From Poronia punctata (lineage: Eukaryota; Ascomycota; Sordariomycetes; Xylariales; Xylariaceae): a stretch of DNA of 64,000 nt. Shown piece by piece: positions 45,885 through 57,486 of this stretch; within the stretch, counting starts at the first letter, position 1, and every line of letters starts with the position of its first letter. The stretch is taken from positions 62,001 through 126,000 of the forward strand of contig MU401526.1 of NCBI GenBank assembly GCA_022579005.1, written 5' to 3'. The notes below the pieces were generated by a model. That model did no database searches. It was not told the DNA's origin and saw nothing but the letters and a program-made list of their open reading frames with translations. Made by a program: the position numbers and the translations under genes.

Positions 45885-47681
45885 TTTTTTATGAAGGATG
45901 TTTTTAGGGGGGGTTGTTTTCTTTTTTTGGATTCTTTGCATATATTCAAGGTTACCTGATGGAAGGTAGATACATATTATGGTGGCGTCTAGGCTTTGGT
46001 TTGGTTTGGACATTTTGCAGGGTTGTTATTTCTTCTCACTTTTTTGTCTTTTCTTTTTTTTGGTTTATGTATGTATGTATGTATGCATGATGAATGTTTT
46101 CTTAGACGACCTAGAATTTTATGACTGCACAAGACAATATTTTTCCTAAAGATACAGCACTTGATGTTTTTACAGGTGCAAGTAAAAAGTGACTTGTTGT
46201 TTACTTCGTACCTTACTTAGCAAGCAAGTAAGTGACATTGTTGTGATATTTCCCATTACATACGAGTACACGTATAAGTACAAGTATGCAAAAGCGGCAC
46301 CTCTAGTCTAAAGTCCAGAGTATCTAGACGTACAGAGACAAGGTTGGTTAACCTTGTACGCGATCAAAGTACCTACTTTCCTTGCGTTATCTAAGGTTAA
46401 GTAATATAACGCATACATATTATTATTCACCTTAAAATCCCCTTCAACTTATGCTGGTAATTACCTGTTAATAATCTACCGGTAGTTCTAGGCCCTTGAC
46501 ACGAGCTTTTCGTATACCTAACCTAACCTATAACGTATACATGTAAATAGATACCAGCAAGTTAAAGTATCATCTCCAAAAAAAAAAACGTATACCTACT
46601 TACTCACAGCTGACTAAACAAAACAGAATATGCACATATACCTACAACACAGGCAAACACTTTTTTTCCTCTATCTACACGTACGTGTATGTATCTAATA
46701 AAATAAAATAAACACAAAACGTCATGCACCAGCAACTTGTTAACATTTGGTTTTTGGCCCATGCACATTCTTTCAGTCGTTGGTGCAAAGTTTCTCGTTT
46801 CTCGTTTCTTTTCCGGTGGACTTTTTTTCTTTTAGAGGGGGGGTCTCGTCTCGGCGCTTCGAGTTGCGGATTTCTTTCTTTCCATTTCGGGAATTTCGGG
46901 ATGAGGGTCCTCCGTCTTTTTTTTTTTGCGCGGGTAATCGGGATTAGAGGTCAAGTGATAGGTAGGTAAGAATTACCGCTAGAAGTAAATGGGGGGGGTT
47001 TTTATTCTTTTTTATATGAGCGGTTAGTTGTGTACACTGTCTAGACTCTAGACAGTGTCAAGAAAGCATGGCGGCTTGACATACCATGTTCTCTGAGAAG
47101 CAGGGAGAAAATATGAATAGAGAATCCATCATCTCATCGCGAGGACATCTGTTGAAAGAAGGACGTCCTCCATCGAAAAGTCTTAGAATAGTCCGAGAGC
47201 TACCGTAACATGCATCCGTGTGGTCACGAGGCCGGAGATGACGACTTTGAACGAGCAACGTGTTTCTGTTATCCACATTCTTCCCGGCGTACTAGTCTAT
47301 TCGTAGGCGGAACCTCATTCTCCATCTCAGCATCTGGGGTTACATGCTTCCAATGTCCGCATAGAAACTAGTCAGATGCTTGCTTGCTTCGGTTCCATCC
47401 GTCCAGTCCAGCTTAGCGAGTGCGTGCGTGCGTGAAAAAGAAGAATCATTATCCACTTTCCCTGGCCGAGACCTCAGGATGATGGTCCAGGATTTCCCAA
47501 GTACCTGGTTCGATTTGTAAAAGCGGTAATATAGATTAGACTAATACCCCCACGAGAGAAGCATATAAAGATGCAGATCATTCCGCTTGTGAAGACCGTG
47601 CAGCCGTTCTTCCCTGTAAACAGATCAGCTACAGACCAGCCATTTTGAAACTTAGTTGTCGTTCCTCGTCCGTCTATCAAG
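45885..47681. other. Intergenic region between the polyketide synthase and the LPMO
   Basis: About 1.8 kb, AT-rich. It holds the synthase 3' flank with a (TATG)n tract at about 46066-46085 and several TACCTA-rich patches. Frames at 46724-46969 are low-complexity Phe/Arg-rich and not supported. The right end is the LPMO promoter. Confidence 0.5.
47548..47570 (+). promoter_or_regulatory. Putative core promoter of the AA9 LPMO with a CreA-like site
   Basis: TATAAA at 47564-47569 lies about 115 nt before the ATG. CCCCAC at 47548-47553 matches the reverse of the carbon catabolite repressor consensus SYGGRG, plausible for a cellulose-degrading gene. The match is short and could be chance. Confidence 0.35.
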
Positions 47682-48760
47682 ATGAAGTGCGTCGCTGCTG
47701 CTCTTGCTCTGTTGGGCGCTGCCCAGGCCCATTGTAAGTCGCGTGGCGGATGATCCCCGGGATCCGGTATGAAGTAAAGCTAACGTGTTGATAGACACCT
47801 TCGTATGTTCTCGCCCGTCCACCTCGGGGGAACCGGGATGTTGCACCTCCGTACTCGTACTAACAGAGATGATAGCCCGGCCTGGTGTACAATGGCGTGA
47901 CGGAAGCAGACTGGACATTTGTGCGTGAGACGACGAACCACTACTCGCACGGCCCCGTGCAAAGTGTGTCCGACTCGCAACTCCGATGCTACGAGATCAG
48001 CCCTGGCTCGAATGGCGCCGGAACCAAGAACGTCAACGCCGGCGACACCGTAGGCTTCCGTGTCGACACGGTGATCCAGCACCCCGGCCCCCTCCAGTTC
48101 TACATGGCCAAGGCGCCCGACGGACAGACGGCCGAGACCTTCAACGGCGACGGTGCCGTCTGGTTCAAGATCTACGAGGAACACCCCACCGTCACCGGTA
48201 CCGGCCTCGTCTGGTCCTCTGAAAACAAGGCCGAGGTCTCGGTCAAGATCCCCAGCTGCCTGGCTCCCGGTTATTATCTGCTGCGTGTTGAGCACATTGC
48301 TCTGCACAGCGCCGGCTCCACTGGAGGCGCTCAGGTAAGCCTTTATCCTTCTCTTCCATGTGCCATTCATTTGCATGCAAATGCACAATTTGGCTTCCCT
48401 CCATATTAGCCGCCCACGTTTCTGCTCCGAGATACTTACTTACCTGTCCAACCACAGTTCTACCAAGCCTGCGCTCAACTCCACGTCTCCGGCAGCGGGA
48501 CCAAGACCTTCTCCGGTGTCTCCATCCCCGGCGCCTACTCTGTAAGCAAAATACCCTCCATCTTCTCTCTCCATGTTCCCGACTAATATCGTTCGACAAC
48601 AGGCTTCCGACCCGGGTATCCTGATCAACCTGTACTACCCCGTGCCCACGAGCTACAAGAACCCCGGCCCGGCCGTCGTTTCGGTGAGTTTTTGCCTTGA
48701 TCTTACCTAGGTACTCATTAACCTCCTTGCTAACGTCTTTTTCTTTCTCCGCAGTGCTAA
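47682..48760 (+). CDS. AA9 lytic polysaccharide monooxygenase (formerly GH61)
   Basis: Six exons: 47682-47733, 47795-47802 (8 nt), 47876-48334, 48458-48541, 48603-48683 and 48755-48760 (Cys codon plus stop), giving 229 residues. Signal peptide 1-16 ends at AQA, so the mature protein begins with His17, one arm of the copper histidine brace. His89 (VIQHPGP) is the second arm and Tyr175 (AQFYQACAQ) the axial residue; EHIALH with His164 and Gln173 are the second-sphere pair. There is no cellulose-binding module. AA9 enzymes oxidatively cut cellulose or related glucans outside the cell, driven by peroxide or oxygen plus reductant. The first intron sits within the codon after His17, so a wrong model would lose the catalytic N-terminus. 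Regioselectivity (C1/C4) cannot be read. Confidence 0.95.
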
Positions 48761-49485
48761 ACGTAAAAAACAACATCCTTTTCTCTCTATCGCGATTCTT
48801 CAGACGGTAAAGCGGTCAAAAAAGGAGGCGGGTTCGGACTTTAGTTAATGGCCGAGTCTAAGACTTTCTTCGGCTTGGGCTGAAAGTGGTGTTATGCATA
48901 TATGCGGGGTGGAACCCCTTGGCGGGAACGCCCCGGATTGCGTCAAGCGATGATTACCAACGATCCCGATGCTTGTCCCCATTTCTCTTGCACGGTTAAA
49001 GAAAGGCTAGATAGTTAGAATGAATGGATGGATAATTCAAAAATATTTTCAGTTCAATGAGCTTTTTTAAGTAAAGAAGATACTTGCTCTCCCCGTCGAG
49101 TTGAATGCCAAGCGACGACGGTCTGGTAGTCCTGATAGAAGAGGAAGTTCGCGGCGTGAGTTTGAGACGAGAACGCGCGCTAATATGCTTATAAATAAAA
49201 ATAAAGTATTGGACTACCTACCTTAGGCAGATACAAGTTAAAGCGGCGATTGATGACTCCGATCGGCATAATCTGTGGTAACGATTCGTGATCGGTCAGA
49301 ACCAGACGGACAATTATTCTACTGTATGAATCGTGAGCTCTGCTCTGGCTTCTCTGTTTGAAGTGAGTTTTAAGTATATCCAGAATAAAGTACGCGGCAG
49401 CAAAAGGTTATATTAATGTTCTTGCTGCGTACATGACATTGATGACGTCGCTACCCTGACTTTTTGCATTCCTCACGTAAGACGG

Positions 49486-49513
49486 GCAGGTGCAGGTGCA
49501 GGTGCAGGTGCAA
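49486..49513. repeat. Hexanucleotide microsatellite (GTGCAG)n
   Basis: Four to five direct copies of GTGCAG in intergenic DNA. Short simple repeat without evident role. Confidence 0.85.
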
Positions 49514-50320
49514 GGCAAACAGAGAATCTATAACTTCCTATTTGCAAGTTTACTTGCACGTACATACGGTATATTATGCGGGCATGTTAGGCTTGACTCA
49601 GCTGATACAGAATTTGATCGCATAGCTTCGCCTTGAACAACCAACAAAAAAGATAAAAAGGCTACCTACGGTCCACGGAGATATGGGCGGAATACGGCAT
49701 GGCATGGTTCTCATTCCCTGCCACGCCAAGAAGCCTCAAGACAGTCTACCGAGGGATCCGAAGGAATCGTAAGAAAAAAAGGTGAGCCGCCAATGAGTGG
49801 CGCAGGCCCGTCCTAGCGTCACAATAGGATTGGACCGTCGACAAGAAAGAGGGTCGCGTCCGAGGGCCACCAGCAATCTCTCATGCATACAATAGGCAGG
49901 TTATAAATACAAATATGCATGTCCGAAGCAGCTCATCGTGGGGCCCTTTTACTCCAAAAAGGTCACTTTTCCTAAGCTGATTTGTGGGAAGTTGGGTCAA
50001 GTCAGTCAGCTTGCTTGTCAAGTCTTGCTGGCTTGTTCTGCCTCTCCATTTTATATGTATTTTCTAACAAGGTCCGAAAATGCCAGCTTACGGCTAACGC
50101 TTTATTATTCCCATGCCCCCCCAAGGCCCTGCCTAGTAACCTAGTCGAGTAATCAAATCGAGGGTGTTGCTTTGAAATCCCGCCCTGGTATTGTTGGATA
50201 AGACAACATCCACACCTTTTTTACTTTCTTCTCATCCTCTCTAATCGCGTTGAAAAAATATTACGAAAGAAGCCAGGGACAGTGAGTTAAGTTACAGCCA
50301 GGCTATCATTCTATTATTTT

Positions 50321-50328
50321 TATATAAA
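50321..50328 (+). promoter_or_regulatory. Putative TATA box of the 87-residue membrane protein gene
   Basis: TATATAAA is 132 nt upstream of the ATG at 50460. It supports the small open frame being a real gene. Confidence 0.4.
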
Positions 50329-50459
50329 CTTGGGCATTGTGTTCTATCAGTAGATCCTTTACTCAAAAGCAACCAAGGAATCAGACACAATATTCCGCGC
50401 ATAGAAAAAAGAAGTACAAGGAAACCAAAAAAAAAAAAAAAGAGTTAAAAGAAGACAAA

Positions 50460-50723
50460 ATGCATGGAAGTCGTCGCGCCGAGTTTCGCCGCAACCTAGT
50501 CGGCATTGCGCAAGTCCTCTTCGCAGGCGTCATCTTCCTCGTCTTCGTGCTCGCCTTTGTCATCCAAGGCGGCGGTATCGACTTGCCCGACTGGACCAAG
50601 ACTTTCCAGGGCACCACTCCCGAGCAACAGGCTGATTATACTGCCCGTTTACTGGCAACCGTCCTTGTCATCAGCGTCATCATCGTCTCTGCTGGCGCCT
50701 ATCTCGCTAGGCGTAGCATGTAG
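50460..50723 (+). CDS. Small two-helix membrane protein, unknown function
   Basis: An 87-residue intronless frame. I do not recognise a family. It starts with a basic segment (HGSRRAEFRR), then a hydrophobic helix at about 13-36 (VGIAQVLFAGVIFLVFVLAFVI), a polar loop (GGGIDLPDWTKTFQG, about 37-54), a second helix at about 62-82 and a basic end (RRSM). Both ends basic with a loop between predicts both termini on the cytosolic or matrix side. Support for coding: clear start with an A-rich leader, a TATA box at the right distance, and C-ending codons like neighbouring genes but unlike the AT-rich flanks. Size and layout resemble small ER or mitochondrial assembly proteins, but I make no functional claim. 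Confidence 0.55.
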   Translation: MHGSRRAEFRRNLVGIAQVLFAGVIFLVFVLAFVIQGGGIDLPDWTKTFQGTTPEQQADYTARLLATVLVISVIIVSAGAYLARRSM

Positions 50724-50999
50724 TTGCAAAAAGAAGGAAGAGAAAAGCCAAGAGAAGGCTGTTGTGCGACCGTCAGTCAGTCAGTCAGTCACATTGCGAC
50801 CGAAGCAACAAAAATGGTTCAAAACAAAATGCGACAAGCCGCGACCTTGTTTTCTCTCCCCTTTTCAAAAAACTTTGCGCCCAATTTGAAAAAGTTTTTG
50901 CGCAGGGAAGAAGAAGGAAGGAAGGAAAAAACCGCAAGTCGCGCCAAACAGTGCGACTTTCTTCCACTCTCTTTGTCGGATTGATTGCGATATGACATC

Positions 51000-51263
51000 A
51001 TGGCGCCACAACAACAACAACAACGATCGCAACTGGATATAAAAGCTATTGTTGATTGTCTTCAAGAAGAAGATTTGCAGGCGCCATATCCTCTTGGTAA
51101 GTACAAAAAACACATTTTGATAATGCGCGTGAGAGATTGTTCACCCCGATTAACCAACGCCGTTTTAGATCTGATGATTTTAAGCTGCCGAGGCGCAATT
51201 CATTTTTTCGCAGTTGATTGTGGTCCTATACTCGGTTCAAAATCGCAAAAAGACAATGTGTAA
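51000..51263 (+). CDS. Doubtful short hypothetical protein
   Basis: Weak candidate. An ATG at 51000 opens MAPQQQQQRSQLDIKAIVDC, a Gln tract followed by a plausible amphipathic helix. A GTAAGT donor at 51097 and TTTTAG acceptor ending at 51168 would join exons 51000-51096 and 51169-51263 into 63 residues. The frame also stays open without splicing (88 residues), which weakens the intron argument. No family recognised, and it may be chance or a leader of a longer transcript. Confidence 0.2.
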   Translation: MAPQQQQQRSQLDIKAIVDCLQEEDLQAPYPLGKYKKHILIMRVRDCSPRLTNAVLDLMILSCRGAIHFFAVDCGPILGSKSQKDNV

Positions 51264-51335
51264 CGACATGATTCTGTCGTCATAAGGACCTGCGCGCGCA
51301 GGCAGAAAGCGATCAAGGTTTCCTTCAATGACGAT

Positions 51336-51485
51336 TTGCCGACTCGACTCGACTCGACCCGGGCCGTCCCGTCCCGTACCGTCCTGTCGCAAGGGCTAGG
51401 TAGGCTAGGTAGGTTAGGCCAGCAACCAAAACAAAACTCCTGCATCCAAAACCACACCGACCGGAAATCGAATCGAATCGAATAG
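51336..51485. repeat. Cluster of short pentanucleotide tandem repeats
   Basis: Within 150 bp there are three different tandem pentamers: ACTCG (about 51338-51357), CGTCC-like (51362-51386) and CGAAT (about 51467-51483), plus GGTAGGCTA-type repeats at 51395-51418. All are short, so slippage is the simplest explanation. Confidence 0.75.
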
Positions 51486-52502
51486 CAAGCCAACAACATG
51501 TTACAACGCGACATGAGCTGGTCCATTTCTCGACAAAGACAAGACAAAAACAAGTTTTGTTGTTGTCTAAGAAGGGCAAGGGCCCCAAAAACTTCCAGAT
51601 ACCAAGATCCGTCCCCGTCGCCACTCGACCGCACACACCATATAGGTACTCGCTAGGAGGAGTCGAAGAGGATGACTTTCCAACATGCGCCGCCCAATAC
51701 CTCACCCTTCCCACGCACACGCGCGCTGGGCCCAGAAGTCGAGTCAAATCTCAGGAATGGTCATTTGGATACCGTTGGTCAAAAGAACATATATAGGGCT
51801 CCCAAGATAAGGTAGACAGGCCTACACCTTGTGTCCTCGAACACAAAATACATGGTCGTACATGTTCAAAAACCTAACCTGACCGGGTGGTTGGTCAATA
51901 ACTTAAAACCGAACCCTGTCACATGTGTACGTGGTTTGGTTTCCAGGTTACATCACATTGGCGCTTGGACAGATACCCATCATCAGGCAGAATCTGTACA
52001 TAGGTACATACATAACAAGACGGAAGTCGGTACATATATAACTTGACATAATCCCACCCAGTCTCAACTAGTGACGAAAGTAAGTGCGTACATTGTCTCA
52101 GCTATGTACTTAAATTAGATAACCTAGGGGAATATGACTGCAGGTGGTCAGCCATACAAGGCTCTGACTGGCGGGTTGAAGATAAGACGATCCGACTAAA
52201 CGTAAAGACTATAAAACGCAGGAGGATAGATAGGCCACCGACCATCTCTATTTACTTGTAAAGCGACTCCTTACCACTTCAAACACTTTTTGGATACTAT
52301 CTACTCAATGCTCATGTGGCCGTGTTGTAAAGAAATCGCAGAATATATTGACACAGGATAATAAAAGCGCATCTCCATGTTATACCGGTTGACGTTCATA
52401 CACGGGTATTCAAGGTATCTCATGGTGACATGGACCCCAGACCATCCTGTCCTGTATTTTCCTCCCTCGTAAAAAAAACAACGCATCCATATAAATATAT
52501 CT

Positions 52503-53988
52503 CTAGGTAAACTTAACAACAAGCAACGCAGCAATTAAGGGCAAAACTGCCATCATAATCACCGTAAAAGTAGCCGCCGAAAAGACCTGCTTCCTGGGTC
52601 CTTCCCGAAGCATAGAATCAAAAATAACATCCAGTCTTTCCGCCATCTGCGCTTCTCCAAACCCATTCTTCACTCGCTCGACCCCGGCCTTTGACATCTC
52701 TGCTAGTTGCTCGGGCGAGAGTTCATGAAGGACATTCCTCATCACATCTGTCCATTTACCGACCTTGTCGGGTGATCTCAACCAACCCGTGACATCCTCG
52801 ACCACAGTCTCCGTCGGCCCGCCGCTATCGGCAGCCAGCACGGGGAGGCCGCGCAACATAGCCTCGAGAGGCACTATTCCAAAGTGTTCATTCGTCGGCG
52901 TATACACGAGTAGCCTAGCCGAGGAAAGGAGCATCTCTTTCAATAATTTAGTGACGTTGTGCAAGAAGACGACTTCGACGTCGCGGGGAACAGCGTGTGC
53001 CGTCTGCGGTGTGCGGACTGTCATATTCTTAAGCCCTAAGGATTCAGCCAAGGATACTAATTCGGCGTGATAGTTTACGTTCTCGGACACGCGGGGATCG
53101 TAGCCGCCCGCCACAGCCAGTCTGACGCCAGACCGCTCAGCGGGAGTTAATTGTGCGAAAGCGCGAATGGCCAATGCGATGTCCTTCTTGCGCTCGAAAC
53201 GGTTGATGCTGAGGATGAATTTCATTCCTTTCCACAGCGGTTCTGCGTCTTCCTTGATCTTCTTCTCTTCGTCCGAACTCTTATTATGGGTATTCGTGTC
53301 GACGCAGGGATACACCGTCTCGAGAGTCTTTCTCGCCGCAAGACCAGGCCATGTCCTGCTCACGACCCCCTTCGTGAAATTCGAATTAACAGCAATGGCG
53401 TCGGCAAAGCTCATGCTCCATTGCTCCCACATATCAAACGGTACTCTGTACATGCGTTTCCACCACTTCTGTCTACCCTGCGCGAGAAGGAGGTCCGGGA
53501 AATGGCAATAGAAAAATATGCGTCCGCGCGGGTAAACGAATTGTAAGAGTGGTAAGCCGGCGCTCAGCTGGTCGACAAAGAACGCATCGGGTTTGAGATT
53601 GTTCAGATCTGAGCTGAGGTACATCTGCAGAATAAGGTGGAGTTGGCGAAGGATGGCGCAGAGAATACTAAAGCGGCCGAGAATCGAAGGGGGGACGATG
53701 GTATTCCCGCCGACCTTGATGTTCTTCAAGGTGCCTGCGTTCATGCATTAGTATGTCTGATCGGCTATTTGGAATTGAAAGGAAGACCGGTTCCATACCA
53801 TCTCGAACTTCGTCAAAACAATGGCCGGGATCGCAGTGGTTAGTATATATGACGACTTTGTGTCCGCGCTTCTGCAGTCCTACCGCGGCATCCACGACAA
53901 GCCTCTCTGCACCCCCAATGCCCAGATCGGGGTGTATGAAGACTATAGTCTTGCTGCGCTCGCTGCTAGTCTTGGTTTTCTCGCCCAT
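52503..53988 (-). CDS. ALG2: ALG2 alpha-1,3/1,6-mannosyltransferase
   Basis: Two exons on the minus strand: 53988-53799 and 53734-52503, giving 473 residues. It is a GT4/GT-B enzyme: the N-terminal glycine loop [10 protein letters not shown] (21-30) with [13 protein letters not shown] as in ALG2 orthologues, [10 protein letters not shown] in the middle, NRFERKKD, and the C-terminal donor-binding EX7E motif, Glu346 and Glu354 ([12 protein letters not shown]). A hydrophobic C-terminal helix (about 448-470) anchors it to the ER, as in fungal ALG2. It adds the second and third mannoses to Man1GlcNAc2-PP-dolichol using GDP-mannose on the cytosolic face, in N-glycan precursor assembly. The intron splits the Gly codon of RDGTL. 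Length matches yeast ALG2 (503) and other fungal proteins. The junction is well supported by conserved sequence on both sides. Confidence 0.95.
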
Positions 53989-54594
53989 AGTGAAGGTGAA
54001 GAGGCAAGGCCCAGTGCCATTGCCTAGTAGGCCCCCGGTAATTCGTATCGACGGACCTCACAGTCAAAATGCCGTCTACTATAGGAGATTGGGAACCTGG
54101 TGAGGATGCAGTTCGAGCTTGAGGGGGGGAATTGACGTAACTGTAGCCTGTAGGTACCTAAACAAGGGAGCTCCACGCAATGATGGATGATTTTCAAAAG
54201 CTCCAGAGCAGATACGTCTGTCACTTTCAGCCCTATTGACCCCACATACCCCACCTTCCAAATCCCGCTAAGGTTAGGTTAATTTGCTCTGAGTGGATGT
54301 CACTAATCCTCGTACCCCCACGACCTCTTATTTCGTTTTGCTTGAGTTCACCAAGCACCCAAGGTGTGCCCGGCCAAGGTACTCGTATGTTTAAATGTGA
54401 CAAAAGGAGATGGACTCTACATGTTCGGGATGCCGGTTAGAAACAGGAGGTCAAACACACAAGGAACTGATGCCTTAGACAAAAAGTCTCCAAATGCCGC
54501 TGCATGACATTCACATAACACCAGTCCTGACTCCTATCTAACTAAAACCATTGAAATAATAAGTTTTATGACATGTGACTTATATTATCCGTGT
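53989..54594. other. Intergenic region between ALG2 start and CorA-like stop
   Basis: A 606-bp region with the ALG2 promoter and the 3' flank of the CorA-like gene. It has an AGGTTAGGTTAA word at about 54271-54282. No coding evidence. Confidence 0.5.
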
Positions 54595-56481
54595 TCAACC
54601 AAAACTGGAATGTTTGGCAAGCCGGTTAATGTAACCCTTCAAGGCGTCGTAGTCCCAAAGATAAAAAACATAGGCAAAAAGGGTTATCGGAATGCACAGA
54701 ACAAAGAACCACCACCATTTAACTGATGATTGGCCAAGGAGGTTGAGGTTCATCCCAAATAATCCAGAGGTAAAGCTTAGTGGAATAAACAGTGTCGCTA
54801 GCAACGTGAGTTTCTTGACCCTCCCTGACTGTTCAATGGCCTTGCGAGACTCCTCTATCGCGGTTACATTCATGGCCAGGGCCATGCCCTTGTAACACAT
54901 GTTTACCAAATTGGCACAGCGGGCATGTAGCTGATCATAATCCTCCTGAAGACCCTTTGCAGTGAATGGTCCACCGGGGGCACCGAAGCTTAGGAAATTG
55001 GCCGTCTTGTCCTCGGCACTCTTCCAGTCATAACCGGGCGTGCCGCCATCACTGGGCGTCGGAATCCCTGCAGTGACCCCACCCGATAGAGCGACGCTGT
55101 GGTCAGCTAGCTTGCGAAGTGCATGGTTACTATCCTTTAATTGTTGTGCATGCCGACTAAGGATCGTTGAGAAGTACTGGAAGGTCCCAAGCGTAGCCGA
55201 CGGAACAAAACCGGCAGCTACGCCGTTCATGTGTTCCTGAATTCTAGACTCCATCAGGTTTAAAAACTGTGCCTCGGAATATACGGCGTGGGCAAACAAT
55301 GGAATACACATGGAAAGAGGGTCATGGGGCGCTTGCCGTGCCAGATCGACAAGCTCGATTAAGGAATCGTATTGCAGGGGCAGCACAGCCGTGCTTTGCT
55401 GGATGCGTGCCTTGGCGTTCTCGTCTGTGTCAAGGTGAGCTGTGGTTGTTCGAAAGGCCATCTTGTGATGGTGTTGTAGGATAGGCAATGCTACGGGTTC
55501 CGCCTCAAGGTGGTGTGTCCACGGGCCAGGGGGGGACTTCTCCAGAGGTCTACCTTGATCCATCCAGACGATGACTAAAATGTCAGTTAATAGACGTCTT
55601 CCCCAGTTGTGCGTTGATATATTACTTACTAGCCCAGCTTCCGTTCGATCTTGTAAGACAAAAGGATATCCATTGCTCAACCACCGAGACAGAATTGCAT
55701 ACGGTTGAATACTCGCGCACAATCGAGTCCCCACAGCGTGCTTTGGACCTCAGTTGTTGTCTCTTATATTCCGCAAGCTCGGCGGACTGATCAAACCTTT
55801 GCCATGGAACATCCTGGTTCCCAGATACATTTCGAAGAATAAGTGTGCTTACGCAAAGGCGATGGATGTTGTTTGCTGAGGAAGCAAGCGAGGGTGTGCT
55901 GTAACAATGTTTGAGAGTATTCGCGATCAAGAAGTCCATATGTCTCCTGAAAAACTCGGGATCTATACTGTACTTGCTTCCAATAGCCGCTAACCAGGAT
56001 GGTGATATGGATCCACGAATGAATACTATCTCTCCCGTCGCGCTTTGTGTCTCTGAGGCGGCAGTGTCACCAGAGGCAGTATTGGTAGCGAAGAATGCAT
56101 CATGTTGTCTTGGGCTATAACGCTGGACGGGCCATTTCCCTGCCCGGCTGTTGTAGACGACGACCAAATCGTGGGCAGGTTCGGAAATCGATGGAATAAG
56201 ACCTCTACCTTCTTCTTTTCTCGAGTTGAAAATAGTACGATCAGAGATCAGCCAGTCAACGATATCTCTATAGTGGTCCCCCGGGAAGACAGAAACACCC
56301 GAGGTTCGCTGCGATAAGGAAAGTATTGCTCGGGCATAGTCTTCAGGCGTGGCTGTGAAGACGAATGTTAGCCCACAGTCAACGTCAAGTAGCCTAAGGG
56401 GTATAGGCCGATTGAACATGCAGTCTAGGTATACAGGATAGGCGCTCGACAGGACTTACAGGCGGGATTTCGGAGGCTCAT
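54595..56481 (-). CDS. CorA-like magnesium transporter-domain membrane protein
   Basis: Three exons on the minus strand: 56481-56460, 56424-55630 and 55574-54595, giving about 598 residues. The long cytosolic N-terminus contains SISPSWLAAIGSKYSIDPEFFRRHMDFL and a later VREYSTV...VEQWISFCL...SWAIIVWMD block found in fungal CorA-like proteins. The C-terminal half has the long helix, then LATLFIPLSFTSGLFGMN with the Gly-Met-Asn signature, and a final helix (WWWFFVLCIPITLFAYVFYLW). Two closely spaced transmembrane helices with GMN at the first one's end define the CorA family of pentameric Mg channels. Many fungal members of this type lack tested transport. The start is uncertain: 56481 is the first ATG in frame, but upstream exons to about 56780 could add residues. 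Confidence 0.84.
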
Positions 56482-57486
56482 TTTTCTGCTTGCTGAGATA
56501 TGCGCCCGAAAGTGTTCTCCGTCGCCACTACGCGCTGCAGGCCTGGCTAAACAATGTTCCCAAAGATGTGTCAATGTAGAAACGCGGACCAGAGGATGCG
56601 AAGTCACAAAAGCTGACAACCTCCAGATTATGCGGTGGGCTGCCGACAGTCAAGAAGCTTCGCCCCTGCATTGTCGTAGTCTTCGATCGATCCTTCTCTA
56701 TATGTAACATCCAGAAAGTGATATATTGGTCTGGAATGCACCCGGACCCAGCTAAAAAGGAACGGTAGGAACCCAAGTCTATACACCTCTATCTCGCCTT
56801 CCTCGTACAGCTTCAATGGCCGCGTGAAGATTACCTACCTAAGGTAAGCAAGGTTAATTACTTGGATTAGCGATACCAATATTTGCAACATTGTTAGAGA
56901 GAGATACCGGCGACACGAGGATAACCTACACCACGCCTCTCAACAACATTATGGTGGCCACGCCTCGCACGTTGTGACTTGACAGATGTCGACTACATGT
57001 GCCATACCAATTGCTCACTGATATACTTGTCTTGATCGAATAGCCATATTTAAAAGCACATTATTCTGCAAGACCTTGTTTTCACACCCCAACGATTGAC
57101 TGCATTAGCTACATTAAGGGTTACTGGTTGAAGAAACTCACTTCCTAACCTAGTCGCTTCGTGTTTACATACAGTTGCGCCTGCTAACGAACGCCCCAAG
57201 ACATGCAGGGTATGTTTAAGAAATTTGACCGAGCCCATAACCCGTGAAACCGGTGGTTGACGCTTAGAATGAATGGAAAACGAAAGAAAAAAAACGGAGA
57301 AAGAAAGGGGGAAAGGGGGGAAAGTGGGAAACCAGGAAGAAAAATAAAAAAGAATAGAGTTCCCCACATGCGCCAGTCTAGGGTATCAATCCCAAGGAGA
57401 ATAGACCAGGCCAAGCTTTTCCAGTCACAGCTTCCCCTATGTGAAATCCTTCGCATGTCTGTTTAGCGTGCCATCATTATCACGCT
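56482..57486. other. Intergenic region between CorA-like start and KCS1 stop
   Basis: About 1 kb, with the promoter of the CorA-like gene and the KCS1 3' flank. Minus-strand frames at 56528-56816 are open but have no ATG at their 5' ends; they might be upstream exons of the CorA-like gene. A purine-rich tract lies at 57270-57350. Confidence 0.4.

Larger units (their letters stand above)
48761..50459. other. Intergenic region downstream of the LPMO
   Basis: About 1.7 kb. It includes a GTGCAG hexamer repeated about four times at 49486-49513 and a TATATAAA box at 50321-50328 before the small membrane protein gene. No coding sequence supported. Confidence 0.5.
50724..52502. other. Intergenic region with simple repeats and one doubtful small gene
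   Basis: About 1.8 kb between the small membrane protein and the ALG2 stop. Features: GTCA repeated five times at 50772-50791; several pentamer tandems at 51336-51485; and a possible two-exon short gene at 51000 listed separately. The right part (51800-52500) is AT-rich with no coding signal. Confidence 0.5.

Noticed and set aside
50772..50791. GTCA tandem repeat as a regulatory array
   Set aside because: Five copies of a 4-mer in the 3' flank of a small gene are most simply slippage.
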